The notes below the pieces were generated by a model. That model did no database searches. It saw only the letters and a list, made by a program, of their open reading frames with translations, and had not been told where the DNA came from. A stretch of 64,000 bases of DNA, from NCBI RefSeq assembly GCF_000687475.1, contig NC_057318.1:1116001-1180000 (forward strand), in the 5' to 3' direction. Within the stretch, counting starts at the first letter, position 1. The number at the start of each line of letters is the position of its first letter. Made by a program: the position numbers and the translations under genes. Of the stretch, positions 33,277 through 44,426 are shown piece after piece. Source of the stretch: Ustilaginoidea virens. Its lineage: Eukaryota > Ascomycota > Sordariomycetes > Hypocreales > Clavicipitaceae.

Positions 33277-36200
33277 TTATGCCTTCTGCTCCTTTAGCTG
33301 CTCCTCCACACCGTCCATGTACAAGTCGATCAAACAACCAGCTGACCAGGCTTGCGTCGGGCTCTGCAGGACAAACGAAACAAAAAGCGAAGCGTTAGAA
33401 AATGGTCCGCAATTTTTTCGCCAAAAAAAAAAAAAGAAAAAAAAAAAAACTAGAGGAAATACGTATCAAGCAAGGGGGAAAAGGGGACAAGCTCACCGAG
33501 TCTGGGCAATGCTCGCCATTCTTTTGCGTCAGTTCTGTCAAGCCTGCCCATTCATTCTCCTGAATCATCACTTCGCATCCACCCAATCGCCTCGTCACTT
33601 GCTGAAATGCCTCGACTCTGCCCTCCGACGTGGTGCGGCGTTTCAAGTCGAATTTGAGGAGAGCTCGAAGGAAAAAGCCCGTCGGCCAGAGCCATTCGGG
33701 CCCTTGGTGATAGTTGCGACCTTTGCTCGTGGCGAAATCGTCGCTGTCCTCGCTGTTGCGGTAGTATGGGCGATAATTGAGGTCTCCGGGATCCAGCGTC
33801 GCCATGCCCGTAGGTCCCCGGAGAACGCTGTCAGCCAGACAGAGTGCGTGCATGGCGTGATCTGGGTCGAACAAGTCTGGCGCGACAGTCATGGCAATGG
33901 CGAAATTTGGTCTAAGCTGGTAGTCCTCATATTCCTTGCCTGACCTGTACAGATCCTTGTAGATTCCGCGACGGTTGACGATGCCAGAGTTGACGTCGTA
34001 CTGGGAATCTTCACCCGGCAGTGACGGCACGTAGTAGCACCTCTCGAAGTTGCTCTTGATTCGACCCGCCCAGTCTTGCAATGTTACCGTCTCCCCGCCC
34101 GAGGTCTTGACCGACGAGTAGGCGTATTCGCCTTGCTGGTTCATCGCTGACAACCAGGTCAGCGTGCTGTAAAGAAGCCCGGTAATCTCGATGGCAGCGC
34201 CGTCTCGTGGCGTCGCCGGGATCCCTTTGGACCCTGCCTTTTCACTTTCGCCCATCTTGTCCATCCATGTTCCACAATTGAACTGGTTGCCGCCAAAGAT
34301 GATGCCTGTATCCCAGTCTACATGGATTTTTTGGTTGAACCCTTCCTCCTTCATTTGCGAGTCAATCTGCGGGCCGGCGTTGGCTTCTCGATATTTCATA
34401 CCGGAAGCGTGCCTCTGGAGGGCCTCTTGAATAACATCTTCCAGGGTGCTTTCTGTCGAATAAGCCCGGGAATCGCTGGCGGGAAACCAAGTATCATCGT
34501 ACGGCAGGAACCGCCTCTTGATGGTGGACTTCAGAACGGAGGCCCCTTCGGGCGATAGCCGCACGTAGTCTTGGATGGTTTGCAGGAAGAACCAAATGGA
34601 GTCTCGCGAGTTGTAGCGTGGGGCATCGCCGCTGCTGAGAAGGTTGGGGATCATGCCATGTTTCAGAACACTGGCAAACGCAAGAATGTGTTCCTTGGCC
34701 TCGGCGAAACGGCCCGTGCCAAGATACAGACCACGCATGGAAATGAAGACATCGCGTCCCCAACACCTCGCCCATTCCACCGCAAAATGTGGCAGGCCAG
34801 CTGCTAGGGAGGGAACGGCCTTGGTCGGCCACAAGGACGCAGACTTGACATGGCCGGTCTGCTGGACGCTGACAAGCGCCAGACTCTGAAGGAACCATTG
34901 ACCTTTCCTGATGTCCTCGCCCATCAGCTCCAGAGCCCTCTCCCGACTGGCATTATGAGCCGTTCTCAGTAAAAGGCCAAAGTATCGAGGAAGGAGGAAG
35001 TTTGGGATGCTTCGAACCGCGTCGAAGCGCTCCCGCAGCCATGTTGCGGGGCCGGCAAGCTGCTCACTGCCCTCGGTTTCACTCATTCGTACAACGCGGC
35101 CAAGGATGTAATCAAGGGCCCAGGGACCATCTCGGAGATTTTGGCACAGAGGATGCGCGAGGTTGTTTTCGCGGATAATGTCCTTGAGGATGCTCCACCA
35201 CCCCTGCAAGCCTGCATACACCAATTTGCCATGGCCTGGAATATCGTAAGTTCCGTCGCGACCGCCGTTTGAGTCAAGTTCCTCAGCCTCGCACCGGTAC
35301 AGCAGAAAGTTCAAATCGATCAGGCTGAGTTGACTCCAAGCTGCCTTTGCACCTGAAGTGACATAGGTGTCAAGACCAGCAGAGTGTTCTGCTGCGGGTA
35401 TCCACGTCTCCAGAAGAGCGATACTACCAGGAGGGAAGCTTTTCTGCACGGTGATGACGGTATCGTCTCCATTGACGTCCAGATTAACACCTGATATGTC
35501 TGTAACCTGACTTGGTAGACCGACCAAAAACTGATCGTTATTGAGAGCCCTTTCCGTGGCATCCTTGCTTGCGTCTACTTCTAGGCTCCAGCTCCCCAGA
35601 TGCCGCGCTTTTGTGCCCGAAAGATGAACTGGGTTCAAGGCGCCGTTGCCGGAGCCATTGCCGGGGAATGCAGTATGTGCTACGAGGAAATACCCTTTCC
35701 TTGACTTGGGATGAACTCTATGAACAGTGATATATTCGTCTTCGTGGTGAATGTGTGTTTCATCGTAGCCGTCCTTCCCCATCAGCGTGTGGATTTGATT
35801 TAGCAATTTCTTCACGCCCGCGATGCCATTCTTTCCTCGCCCAATCTTGACATGTGTTGAACGGGAAGATTCAGATGAATACAGGCGTGTCTCGTTGACG
35901 AGGTCAACGAGCTTGGGGTATATCTCGTCATATCCCATAACAGAGCCTGTTGCGCTGGCACACATGCTGACTAGTGCCGCATTGGGAAGAGTGTCTCGAG
36001 CATCTCGCTTCTGAGCAGGCGTTTCGTTATCGTGAGTGCAGTCCATGAACAGCGCGTGCACAGGAGTGGGTTTGATTCTGCGAATAACTTCTCTAGTGAG
36101 ATCACCTTTCTCTTCAAGCTTTGAAGACGAGGTCGGTTCCCCTCGCGATATTTCGTCAATCTCGAAACTGCCGATGGGCCGGCCACCATGCCTGTGAACC

Positions 36201-38158
36201 AACCTGCTCAGCTCAGCCGTGCTCCACGCTTGCATTGCCTCTCTGATAAGAGAGCTGAGGCCAAGCCGTTTGACAAAGACATAGTCCGTTTCTTCCGAGC
36301 CGGTGAACAGCTCGGCGACAACATACAAGTCGGGTCGGACTCGACGTGCCTCGTCGAGGATGTACTCTGCAACATGAATAGGTGTAGAGTGGCAATTATC
36401 GATCCGCAATCCGACGAAGAATTTGGCCAGCTTACGCGCATACTTTGTCATGTGTTCCCAAAGCCAAGGGCTGTCTTCGTACTTTGACCCATACCGTAGC
36501 TTGACACAGTCACCCCAAATTATGACTTCTCTTCGCAAGTATGCCCGAGAATCCGGGCCAGCGTTATCGACTAGCGCGTTTCCCCCCCAAACCCAACCGT
36601 TGTTGACCAGCATGAGATTCCGTTCGTCATGGCAAGACGTCACTTCATTGCGAGGCAAACGAGTGAAGTATGTCTCAATCAAGGGATTCTGTTGGTTTAT
36701 AGGACCGAGCTTGGGACCGCCATCATCCAAACGAACGTACTTGATGCGGTTATACAGCTGTTCCAGAATCTCCTTGACATCTCCATCATACTCCTCATAG
36801 AATGGCACATTGACGGCGTCGAGGATCCGGACCATTTCCGCCCGCGCGGCTGCCCTGTCTGCAGACTTGGAGGACTCGCCCTCATACTTGCCTAAGCAGA
36901 GTGAAAGCAGAGCCGCCGCTATGGTGGGATCCACCCTCTTTTTGAATCGCTCACCCAGGCGATCCAGACCCATGAGCCCGTGGCTCCGAATGAAGGCGAC
37001 CTTCTCGGAAAGACCTGATAGTTGGAGCTTTTCCGCGACTGATTGAAACTCGGGCGAGTTTTGAGGCGCCGAAGTTTTACCCAGAACCCATGCTTCAACG
37101 GCCGCGTCGGCATCTCTTTCAACGTCCAAAACATAGTACTCCCAGAGACGAATTTCGGCAATGACTTGAGTTTTGACCGCTTCCATGATGAGCAAGAGGT
37201 CCTCTGTTGACTTTGGATCAACAGGTAGACCGAGGGGGCCAAGGTTCGAACTTAATTCCAGCAGACTGGTGTCCAGCGCATAGGCAGGCTCCAGCCAAGG
37301 GGCAGTGGAAAGGCTGTAACCAGCTTCAGGGTGCTCTTGAAGCCATTGCGTGTTGTGAGCGGTGTGGTTCAAAACAATGTCAGTCAGACTCAGCAGGGAA
37401 TAGTCCCGCTCCAGACTTTCAACCAGCGTCCTGACGTCTGCTTCTCCGGCTGGGAAGCAGGTAGGATCCCAGTCGAGTTGATCGTACAAGCTATAAGGCG
37501 AGTTGGAAGCTCCCCGAACCTGCAGAGGAGTGAAATGAATCATGTTGTATCCTCGTTCACTGATTCCACGCAAGTGGCTCTTCCAATCGGATGGGTATCT
37601 ACCCATGAATTTGCTAATGACGGAGAAGATGGACAAGGCAGGCAATGGAAGCGGAGAACCATCAAGACGCAGGCGCGGCGCCACATCTACGTAATAGAGC
37701 GGTGTCCTGTTCAGGCGAGGTGGCTCCTGCGAGGGTTTGTTGGCAATGAGCGGCTCGAGATCGGGCAACGCAGCATAGGTGGTGTAGAAGGCATAGGCGC
37801 CAGGTTGGTGGATCTCCACGGATACCTCAATGGTTCGATTGAAGTCGGGGGTTAGTCTGCAGATGGTTTCAGCTTGCGGGTTGACAAGAGGTTGGGGTTG
37901 TGGACTGGTGAATTGTAAATTGACATACTTGAATTCTCTGAAGCTGTCTCGTCGGAATTCCCTACCCGTCTCGGGCACATTTACCCACAGGCTGCCATGG
38001 CGACAAATGGAAGAGCTGCCTTCAATGGCGAACCGAAGTATGACTGGGTCATTGGACGGTGGGGCTATGTAAATGTAGTCTCCCACGATGTCGGGAGAAC
38101 CATCGTCGTTGAGCGGCAAGAGGTAGACCTTGGTGGATGTCATGGTGCCTGGGCTCAT
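33277..38158 (-). CDS. gdb1: Glycogen debranching enzyme (4-alpha-glucanotransferase / amylo-alpha-1,6-glucosidase)
   Basis: A large exon (38158-33497) and a short last exon (33363-33277) encode 1582 residues, matching the ~1,530-residue size of eukaryotic debranching enzymes. The N-terminal half carries the GH13-type transferase: DIVLNHTAHNTQWL, then GLRIDNCHSTPIHVAE with the nucleophile Asp, and VVAELFTGSEETDY with the acid/base Glu. The C-terminal half is the glucosidase (GH133-like): CWGRDVFISMRGL, LLSSGDAPRYNSRDSIWFFL and GIPATPRDGAAIEITGLLY. It moves maltotriosyl stubs and then hydrolyses the remaining alpha-1,6 glucose so that glycogen phosphorylase can continue; the protein is cytosolic. 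The last 28 residues (SPTQAWSAGCLIDLYMDG onward) come from the small exon after a 133-nt intron containing long T-tracts, and match the expected C-terminus. The start is the first ATG (38158); a second in-frame ATG five codons later is possible. Confidence 0.96.
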
Positions 38159-38947
38159 GATGGGAGAAGCAAAGGAAAGCTCCCAGCAGCTCTTTGATCA
38201 ATAAAAAGCACGGCTATGGGGCCAGACTGGACTCTGGTCTCTGGGTCTGCTCGGTACCCCGCGCTAACGCATGGAGAACCAAGACGTCAGCGTCGACGAC
38301 GACGGGAAAAGGCCCGGAAAGACCCAGTCAGCGGCCTCTTCCAGGGAATCAGGCAGGGGTGGGGAATGCCTAAATGCCCCGTCAGTGCGGTCACCAGCGA
38401 CTGCAGTCTTGTTTGGCAATGCAGTGCAGTCTCTTCTCCACCACTGCCGAGGAGCGAAGTGCGCGGCGGGTGGTTTCCGGCCAAGGTCAAGGGGAGGAGG
38501 GTAGAAGGGCCCAGCCTGGATAACGGTGACCCGATGACGACGGCGAGGGCAGCCTGGTGCAGCTGCAAGAAGAGATGGATTGGCAGTTGTGTTGAGCGAA
38601 CTCCAGCGCCGCGGCCGATGTTGTAGCAAAAGGCCTTTCAGTGGCCTGGGAGAAAAGCAAAAACACAAAAACAGCAGAACAAACAGGTCTGGTAGGTCAG
38701 GCCAGCTGACGACATCAGCGTCAATCGGAAAAAGAAAAAGAGCGGCGGGCGGAAGCGACGACAGACAGCGCACAGCTAGAGTGGACAGAGAAAGCTGCCG
38801 GGAAACAGGTCAGTCAGTCAGTCTGATAGCGAATGCTCCGTATTAGCAAGGGAGAACATAAGGATATGCGTGGTTGCGCAACCAGAGCGACAGGAAGCGG
38901 TGAGGGTGAGGAATGGTGGTCGAAAACCCGTCCAGTGCCTCTTGGCA

Positions 38948-39025
38948 GGCATCTCGGCGGCATCTTGGCAAGTCGGGTGCATCTGGCGGCATCCTGGCGG
39001 CATCTTGGTGGCATCTTGGTGGCGT
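38948..39025. repeat. Degenerate short tandem repeat (ggcatcttggtgg family)
   Basis: About six copies of a 12-14 nt unit (ggcatcttggcgg, ggcatcctggcgg, ggcatcttggtgg). No conserved coding frame. Confidence 0.75.
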
Positions 39026-39969
39026 GTTGCCAGGGGATGGACCTGGTTGAGATCTCGATCTCGATTTGCAGACATGGGGGAAGGCTGAGCTGAGCCTAAA
39101 CCCACTTGGTACTCCGTACAGCGGGTGAAGGTCAGCACACAGTGCGACCGTCCACAAAGTCTCCCACCGTCGCACCCAGAATCCCAGCTGCCTACGGACT
39201 ACTCCGTATTCCTGCGCTGGGTACGGAGCAGATACAAAGTACCGACCGTGCAGGTCGTGGGCACCTCCAGGTCCCCAGGGGCAGAGCATACTTCGAACAA
39301 GTTGCAACTGGGAGGAAAGTGCTACTCGGTGCTGGGATACACCGTCTCAGAGTCGCAGATACAATTGAGTCTTTCAGCCAGCCTTGGATATTCGAATAAT
39401 GCAGAGATCCGTCCTCCAAATTAGGCAAGGAAGAACAGCCATAGCAGGCCAAGTCCAATTTCCGTGCGCCTCATTCCGGCATCGTGGCAGCAGCGCTGTC
39501 TCACCTGACCACACACTCTACGTTTGAACGTGGACCAGCATCTTTCCCTCTTCCTCTTCTTCTTCTCACGGGGAAGGCACGCTCGCTATCATGTCTGTCC
39601 CGTCATTTCTGGCACATACCTAGGTACCTATATGTTAGGTAGGTACCTACCAGGTAGTGACTACGTCCTGCGAATGACCAGAATGATGCCTGCCAGGATG
39701 TGCCTTGCATGGACAAGATCAACTCTGCCTCCAACAGAAAAAGTCGTGCGCAGACAGGAATATGTTCCTTGAATCCGCAATGGCCCCGTCTCCTTGCCTT
39801 CTCACGCTTTTAGAATGCTTGACAAGTATTTGAAAACGGCCCATGAAAGGAGGGAAATGACTTATAGCACGAAGTGTCTAGTGTTTATTGACGGCCTAAC
39901 GCCGAAATGACACTTGCTCCCAAACACTTGGTCATATATACTTTCCGTCAACATCCCATCTTCGCCGCT

Positions 39970-39998
<29 letters not shown>
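39970..39998. repeat. Poly-C tract (29 nt)
   Basis: Uninterrupted C run about 150 nt beyond the stop codon of the glycerol-3-phosphate dehydrogenase gene, so poly-G on its sense strand. Exact length may be unreliable. Confidence 0.9.
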
Positions 39999-40000
<2 letters not shown>

Positions 40001-40149
40001 GGGTGGTCTGTCCAAGTCTTGCGTCCACAACATAGCTCGTCATGCAGGATCCAGCTCTCGCGGAAGCTGGGCTGGTTGGTGTTGAGATCCAAATCTTAGG
40101 AGCTCATTGCCATGCGTATAAGAATTGACCAGAAGAAATCATGATTCAA

Positions 40150-41662
40150 TCATGCGCCATCCGTAGCTGTTGCCACCAAACTGGGAATGTCATTGACGTC
40201 TTTCTTGCCGAGTAAGATGTCGTTGACCGCGGTAAACAGGGGATACTCCTTCTCCAAACCGCGCGCCTTCAGAAAGCTGTTGACTTCAAAAGCCGTGGTT
40301 GTTCCTTGCAACTTCTGCCCATTCAAGTCTTTCCGCTCCACCTCTTCAACTGCGATGCCTTGCTCAACAGCCTTTTTAGCGCAGCGAAAGTTTCGTCCTC
40401 CAGACGAGGATGTGATCAAGTCAGCAACGCCAGCAGAGGTTTCGGTAAAGGTTTGGCTCTGGACCGTCTCGCCAAAGAATTCTTTCCCAAACTTGACCAT
40501 TTCCATGAGGCCAATGCGCATGATGGCAGCTTTGGCATTGTCACCCCAACCCCGGCCATCCACAAACCCGGCGGCCAGAGCCACAATGTTCTTCAGGGCA
40601 CCGCCAAGGGAGACTCCTGCCACATCTGAAACCATCTGAACGTGAAAATACGGTCGGTGGAACAAGGCGCTGAAGCAGTCGTGGTCCAATGGAGGGTATT
40701 CTGCGGGCAGAGCCGTGAGCTTGGTCTTGGATGCTCGGCCCCTACAGTCCCTGTGAGACACGTCCTGCAGGTCGGTGACTGTAATACCAGGGTTGGGGGC
40801 CGGGCTACCAGAGCGCGGCGACGGGTTCCTGCTGTTATCCATTCGAGGGGGATCGTAGGCGATTGTGGTTTCTGACCACTTTTCAGCGGCAATTTCGCTG
40901 GCAATGTTGGCCCCGCTCAAGGCACCGCAGTAGATGTTCAAGCCATCGCCAATCCACTCGCTGAATAGGCTGACATCGTCATCGGTGACGTTGACACCCT
41001 TGATGCAGCTGATGCCACGTGCGAATGGCAGAATGTGGCCGCGGATCTGTTTACAAACGTTGGCAATAAATTGATGCGGTAGGTTGAAGATGAGTATGGA
41101 GGAGTCCTTGACAGCATCGACCAGGGAGGGGTTGGCGATGATGTTTGAGGGAAGGGTGATGCCAGGCAAATACTTGACGTTTTCATGATGGTTGTTGATT
41201 ATGGCCGTGAGTTTCTGAGGTTTGTCGCCAACGGAGGCGTCAAAGTGCTTGGAGCCAGCCCCAATCACCACGTCTTCCTCATAAACCCACATCTGAACCT
41301 GCTCTTCAAAGACATGATGATGCTGCTTCGTGTTTTCGGCAACGATTTTGGCAATGGTAGAGCCCCTGCAAGATGAAGCCGGTTGTTAGTTTAGGTACCC
41401 AAGGTACCTTAGCTAGGTCCTCGTTACCAGAGCATGGAGAGTGGATATGCCGTACACGGCTCAAAAGGTCGATAAGGGCAGGTACAGCCACGTACCAGTT
41501 TCCCGATCCCACGACGGTGACTTTATGTTTCTTCTCATAACCACCGAGAAAGCCAGCGCAAGTCATCTTGGCGGTTACTGCAGAGAAGCCACGTGCTGCG
41601 AGGAAAAGAGACGATGGACAATGAACCCGGGGTTGGCAACGCGAGGTGAGAAATCGGAGCAT
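40150..41662 (-). CDS. gpd1: NAD-dependent glycerol-3-phosphate dehydrogenase, possible mitochondrial presequence
   Basis: The exons are 41662-41496 and 41365-40150 (460 residues); the 130-nt intron splits the Trp codon of [17 protein letters not shown]. The enzyme reduces dihydroxyacetone phosphate to glycerol-3-phosphate with NADH, for glycerol synthesis, osmotic response and lipid precursors. The GSGNWG motif binds NAD. Conserved blocks include [57 protein letters not shown] and [10 protein letters not shown]. The ~50-residue Pro/Ser/Asp-rich insertion before [16 protein letters not shown] is usual in Pezizomycotina Gpd. The N-terminal extension MLRFLTSRC...AARGFSAV is Arg/Ser/Leu-rich, lacks acidic residues and has an RGFS processing-like site, suggesting mitochondrial import. 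A second in-frame ATG at 41566 ([15 protein letters not shown]) would give a 428-residue cytosolic form. Confidence 0.92.
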
Positions 41663-42533
41663 ACGCTGGGTAGGACGTGTGGTATTATCGGTTTACTCAA
41701 GCGCTGCTTCAAGAAGGAGCAGAGTGGTGGTTATATGTGCGGCTTGCTCCGTCGACTTGGCGACGCGATCTGCCCGACCAGGGAATTGCCCCTCCAAGGC
41801 AAGTTGTCATCGACTTGGGCAAATCATGGGCAGAACCGACGGACCAGGCCCAGAAAAGGCGGCCCCTCACTTCACCGCTTTCTTCAAAAGGTTAAGTGCC
41901 CAACGGATGCTCCGTGGTTGGGGCGCACTTAGTGGGTCTGGCCGAGAAGCGAGGCCCCTGGACCCCTGACCTGAAATTCCCTGGGCGTGCTTTTTCACAT
42001 GTCCGTGGCTTGCATAGTCATGTGACCACTCTGAACACGGCCAAATTCTTCACATGCCGGATGAACAAGATACGGATTCTGGCTCCTGCAAGACTGCAAT
42101 CTAGTTGACCTGCCGTTAAATCTTGCTCTCCCGGCGAAGCCGAGCCGAGGACTAGACAACCTGGTTGGTCACACCCTGATTTATACCTTCCTGCCAGGAG
42201 AGTCCTCCTCTTTCAAACCTCTATCAGCGTAGCCGAGGTGGAAGCGACCAAGATTTCGGAAACGACCAGCCCGCGAGACTCCTGAGCCGATTTCTAGGAC
42301 GTCATACGTCTGACAGCTGCGGGATTTCACTTTAGTTGACGATCATGGATGCGTTGTCAAGGATCGTGGGGTCGCAGCCCCGTAGCCCCCCACCTCGTCA
42401 GCGTCCTTAGCATTCAGCGAAATCAACAGTGTTCATCAAGGCTGCTATGCCAAGCTTATGAGTTGGACGAGCTACATACATGTCCTATGCCCCTTCTCTG
42501 GCTCGATGACGTACCATAGCTTTTAATCAGCGT
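41663..42533. other. Upstream region of gpd1 / 3' flank of the cyclotransferase-like gene
   Basis: Between two minus-strand genes. No supported ORF or clear repeat; the gpd1 promoter lies at its left end. Confidence 0.5.
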
Positions 42534-43589
42534 TCACCTCGGGCTATCAGACTTGGCCAACCTCTTCTGGACCGCAATGTCTCCTTCTGTCCTCTCTCCA
42601 TCTCCAAAAACAGGCTTGAACACCATGTCGTACGACATCCACATGGCTTTGAACATGATTGCCACCCCTCGTGCCAACCATGAAGGCAGCTTGCCGGTGT
42701 CCTCGTCCAGCAACCGAGACCGAGGCATTACGAGAAAAAAAAACACGAAAAACGGAGCCCAAGCGACGATGAAAACATACTGCCCGATGGTTTGGGTCCA
42801 GCGCGTCACCACATATGGATGCAACGAATCGAGATAGTCCCGATAGCTTGCAGGTAGGTTATGCTCTTCTGCTCCGATCCTCAGTAGATTGAGGTAGCGC
42901 AAGCTCGGTTGTGCGTAATTGGGATCAGGACGCTGTCGACCATGCAAGAGTCGCTGCCACCAGTTTTTCTTGGAAGGCCTCTTGGTTTCCTCGATCGAAT
43001 ATGCGCCGTACAGTGTCTTGGCAAGGAACGAAATCTGTCCTTCTTTGGGACATGCCTCTCGCGGAGCGATGGGATAGCAAGAAACAACTATTTCCTTGTA
43101 ACTTGAACCGGCACCTTCGGTGCGCATAATCGTTCGATAGTCCTCCTGGGTTATCTCGTAAACGACCCCGATGAGACCGCCGTTCCATTCCATATCCTGA
43201 TGGACGGATTTGCCATGCTCATGCTCGCTCTCTGGCACTCGATATGCAACATTGGCGAAACAGGGTTCCCGATACGGCAGGCCGGGCAAGTCGAATATTA
43301 GTCGTATGCTGGGTGCCAATACATTTACCTGCGACAGCGGTCGAATGCCTCTTACGCCGAGGAATGTCTTTGCACACATGTTGGAGCCGTATGCGAGGTA
43401 GAGGACCGTATCGGCCTCTGATAACCTTGGGGCGGTGATGTTGTCTGGAGATGCGAGTGCCAGGCGCTCCGATGAGGTGACTGGAACTGAACATGCAGAA
43501 GGATAAGTCCCTTTCAACGGCTGTCTACTGGAGACATCAGCCTTGGCCAAAGCCGCCGTGGCCGTGGAATGTTGGACGGGCACAGACAT
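42534..43589 (-). CDS. Gamma-glutamylcyclotransferase-like protein (GGCT fold), GliK-like
   Basis: Single exon of 351 residues from ATG 43589 (MSVPVQHSTATAALAKAD). The GGCT signature is at about residues 61-70 (LYLAYGSNMC), followed by a family-like block (RPLSQVNVLAPSIRLIFDLPGLPYREPCFANV). A catalytic Glu is expected in GLIGVVYEITQEDYRTIMRTEG. Enzymes of this fold release 5-oxoproline from gamma-glutamyl peptides, and GliK-type fungal members act on glutathione-derived metabolites. No thiol-related biosynthetic genes are nearby, so a general role is more likely. A hydrophobic segment near the C-terminus (YVFIVAWAPFFVFFFLV) predicts a membrane anchor, and a second amphipathic stretch (WLARGVAIMFKAMW) follows. 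That is unusual for simple GGCT enzymes but seen in long fungal forms. Confidence 0.8.
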   Translation of the reverse strand: MSVPVQHSTATAALAKADVSSRQPLKGTYPSACSVPVTSSERLALASPDNITAPRLSEADTVLYLAYGSNMCAKTFLGVRGIRPLSQVNVLAPSIRLIFDLPGLPYREPCFANVAYRVPESEHEHGKSVHQDMEWNGGLIGVVYEITQEDYRTIMRTEGAGSSYKEIVVSCYPIAPREACPKEGQISFLAKTLYGAYSIEETKRPSKKNWWQRLLHGRQRPDPNYAQPSLRYLNLLRIGAEEHNLPASYRDYLDSLHPYVVTRWTQTIGQYVFIVAWAPFFVFFFLVMPRSRLLDEDTGKLPSWLARGVAIMFKAMWMSYDMVFKPVFGDGERTEGDIAVQKRLAKSDSPR

Positions 43590-44426
43590 GACGTAGGGCG
43601 CCAGAGCTTGACAAAAGACGGACACGAGACGACTCGGGCCTCTTGGTCTTCATATATGTTAGAGAGCCGCCGTGTGGATAGTCTTGTCGGTTAGCGATGG
43701 CTAGCCTGGACATTCTCCAATTTCTACGTGGCGACTGGTGGTTTATCTGCTAGTACATAACTCCGGACTGACAGGTTGAGGCGCCCTTGTCTGCGGCTGC
43801 GGGTCATGGCGGCGGACTTCCACTGTGGATCTTGCGGAGTTACCCGGCCAGTCCTACCCAGGAGTCGTACCCATGCTTTGCGCTGTTCGGAGCCCATATC
43901 TTTTCTTAAACTAAGGATATTCTGAGCATAGATACGTGACAAATCTGGTGATTTCGCAGAGATCCTAGGGGTTACCTTCCCTATGAGCACACCCCAAGGA
44001 CGCCCTGAGCCACCTCAGGAGGTACCTTGGGTACCTACAGTACCTCATAGCTAACTTTACCTGTCCCTAACGGCGAGAGCGACTTCCCACCTGCGAGCAA
44101 CTTCTTGGGAAGGCGCCCAGTTTTCTTACACCGTGGGCATGCTTGGTTGCTTAGCTCCTTCCGAATAATCGTCCAGTGACGTGATTGCTTACCAGAGCTC
44201 CTTCCTCATTCTTGACGAAGCATTCTGCAAGCAATGGACGTGAACGCTCAATGGGACTTTCCCTGTATTTTCCCGTTTCTGCAAGCTTGGGCCCCAACAA
44301 AAACTTGACCCATTTGTAAACCATCAATTCGTTTTGCAAGATCGGAATCCGTTACGAGGGCTCAAGCGTTTGTTCAGGGAGAACTCAAAATGTCTGGATC
44401 ATCCGAGAATCAATGCCACTAACACA
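43590..44426. other. Divergent intergenic region
   Basis: Upstream of the cyclotransferase-like gene (-) and of the large disordered protein (+). Two closely spaced GGTACC sites lie at 44021 and 44030. The frame of the downstream gene is open back to about 44334 without an ATG, so a missed 5' exon is possible. Confidence 0.5.

Larger units (their letters stand above)
38159..40149. other. Intergenic region, 2.0 kb, with a short degenerate repeat and a poly-C tract
   Basis: Upstream region of gdb1 at the left, 3' flank of gpd1 at the right. It holds a degenerate ~13-nt repeat (ggcatcttggcgg and variants, about 38948-39025) and TACTCCGTA motifs at 39109 and 39200. TAGGTACCTA is at 39621 and the poly-C run at 39970-39998. 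No supported gene. Confidence 0.55.
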
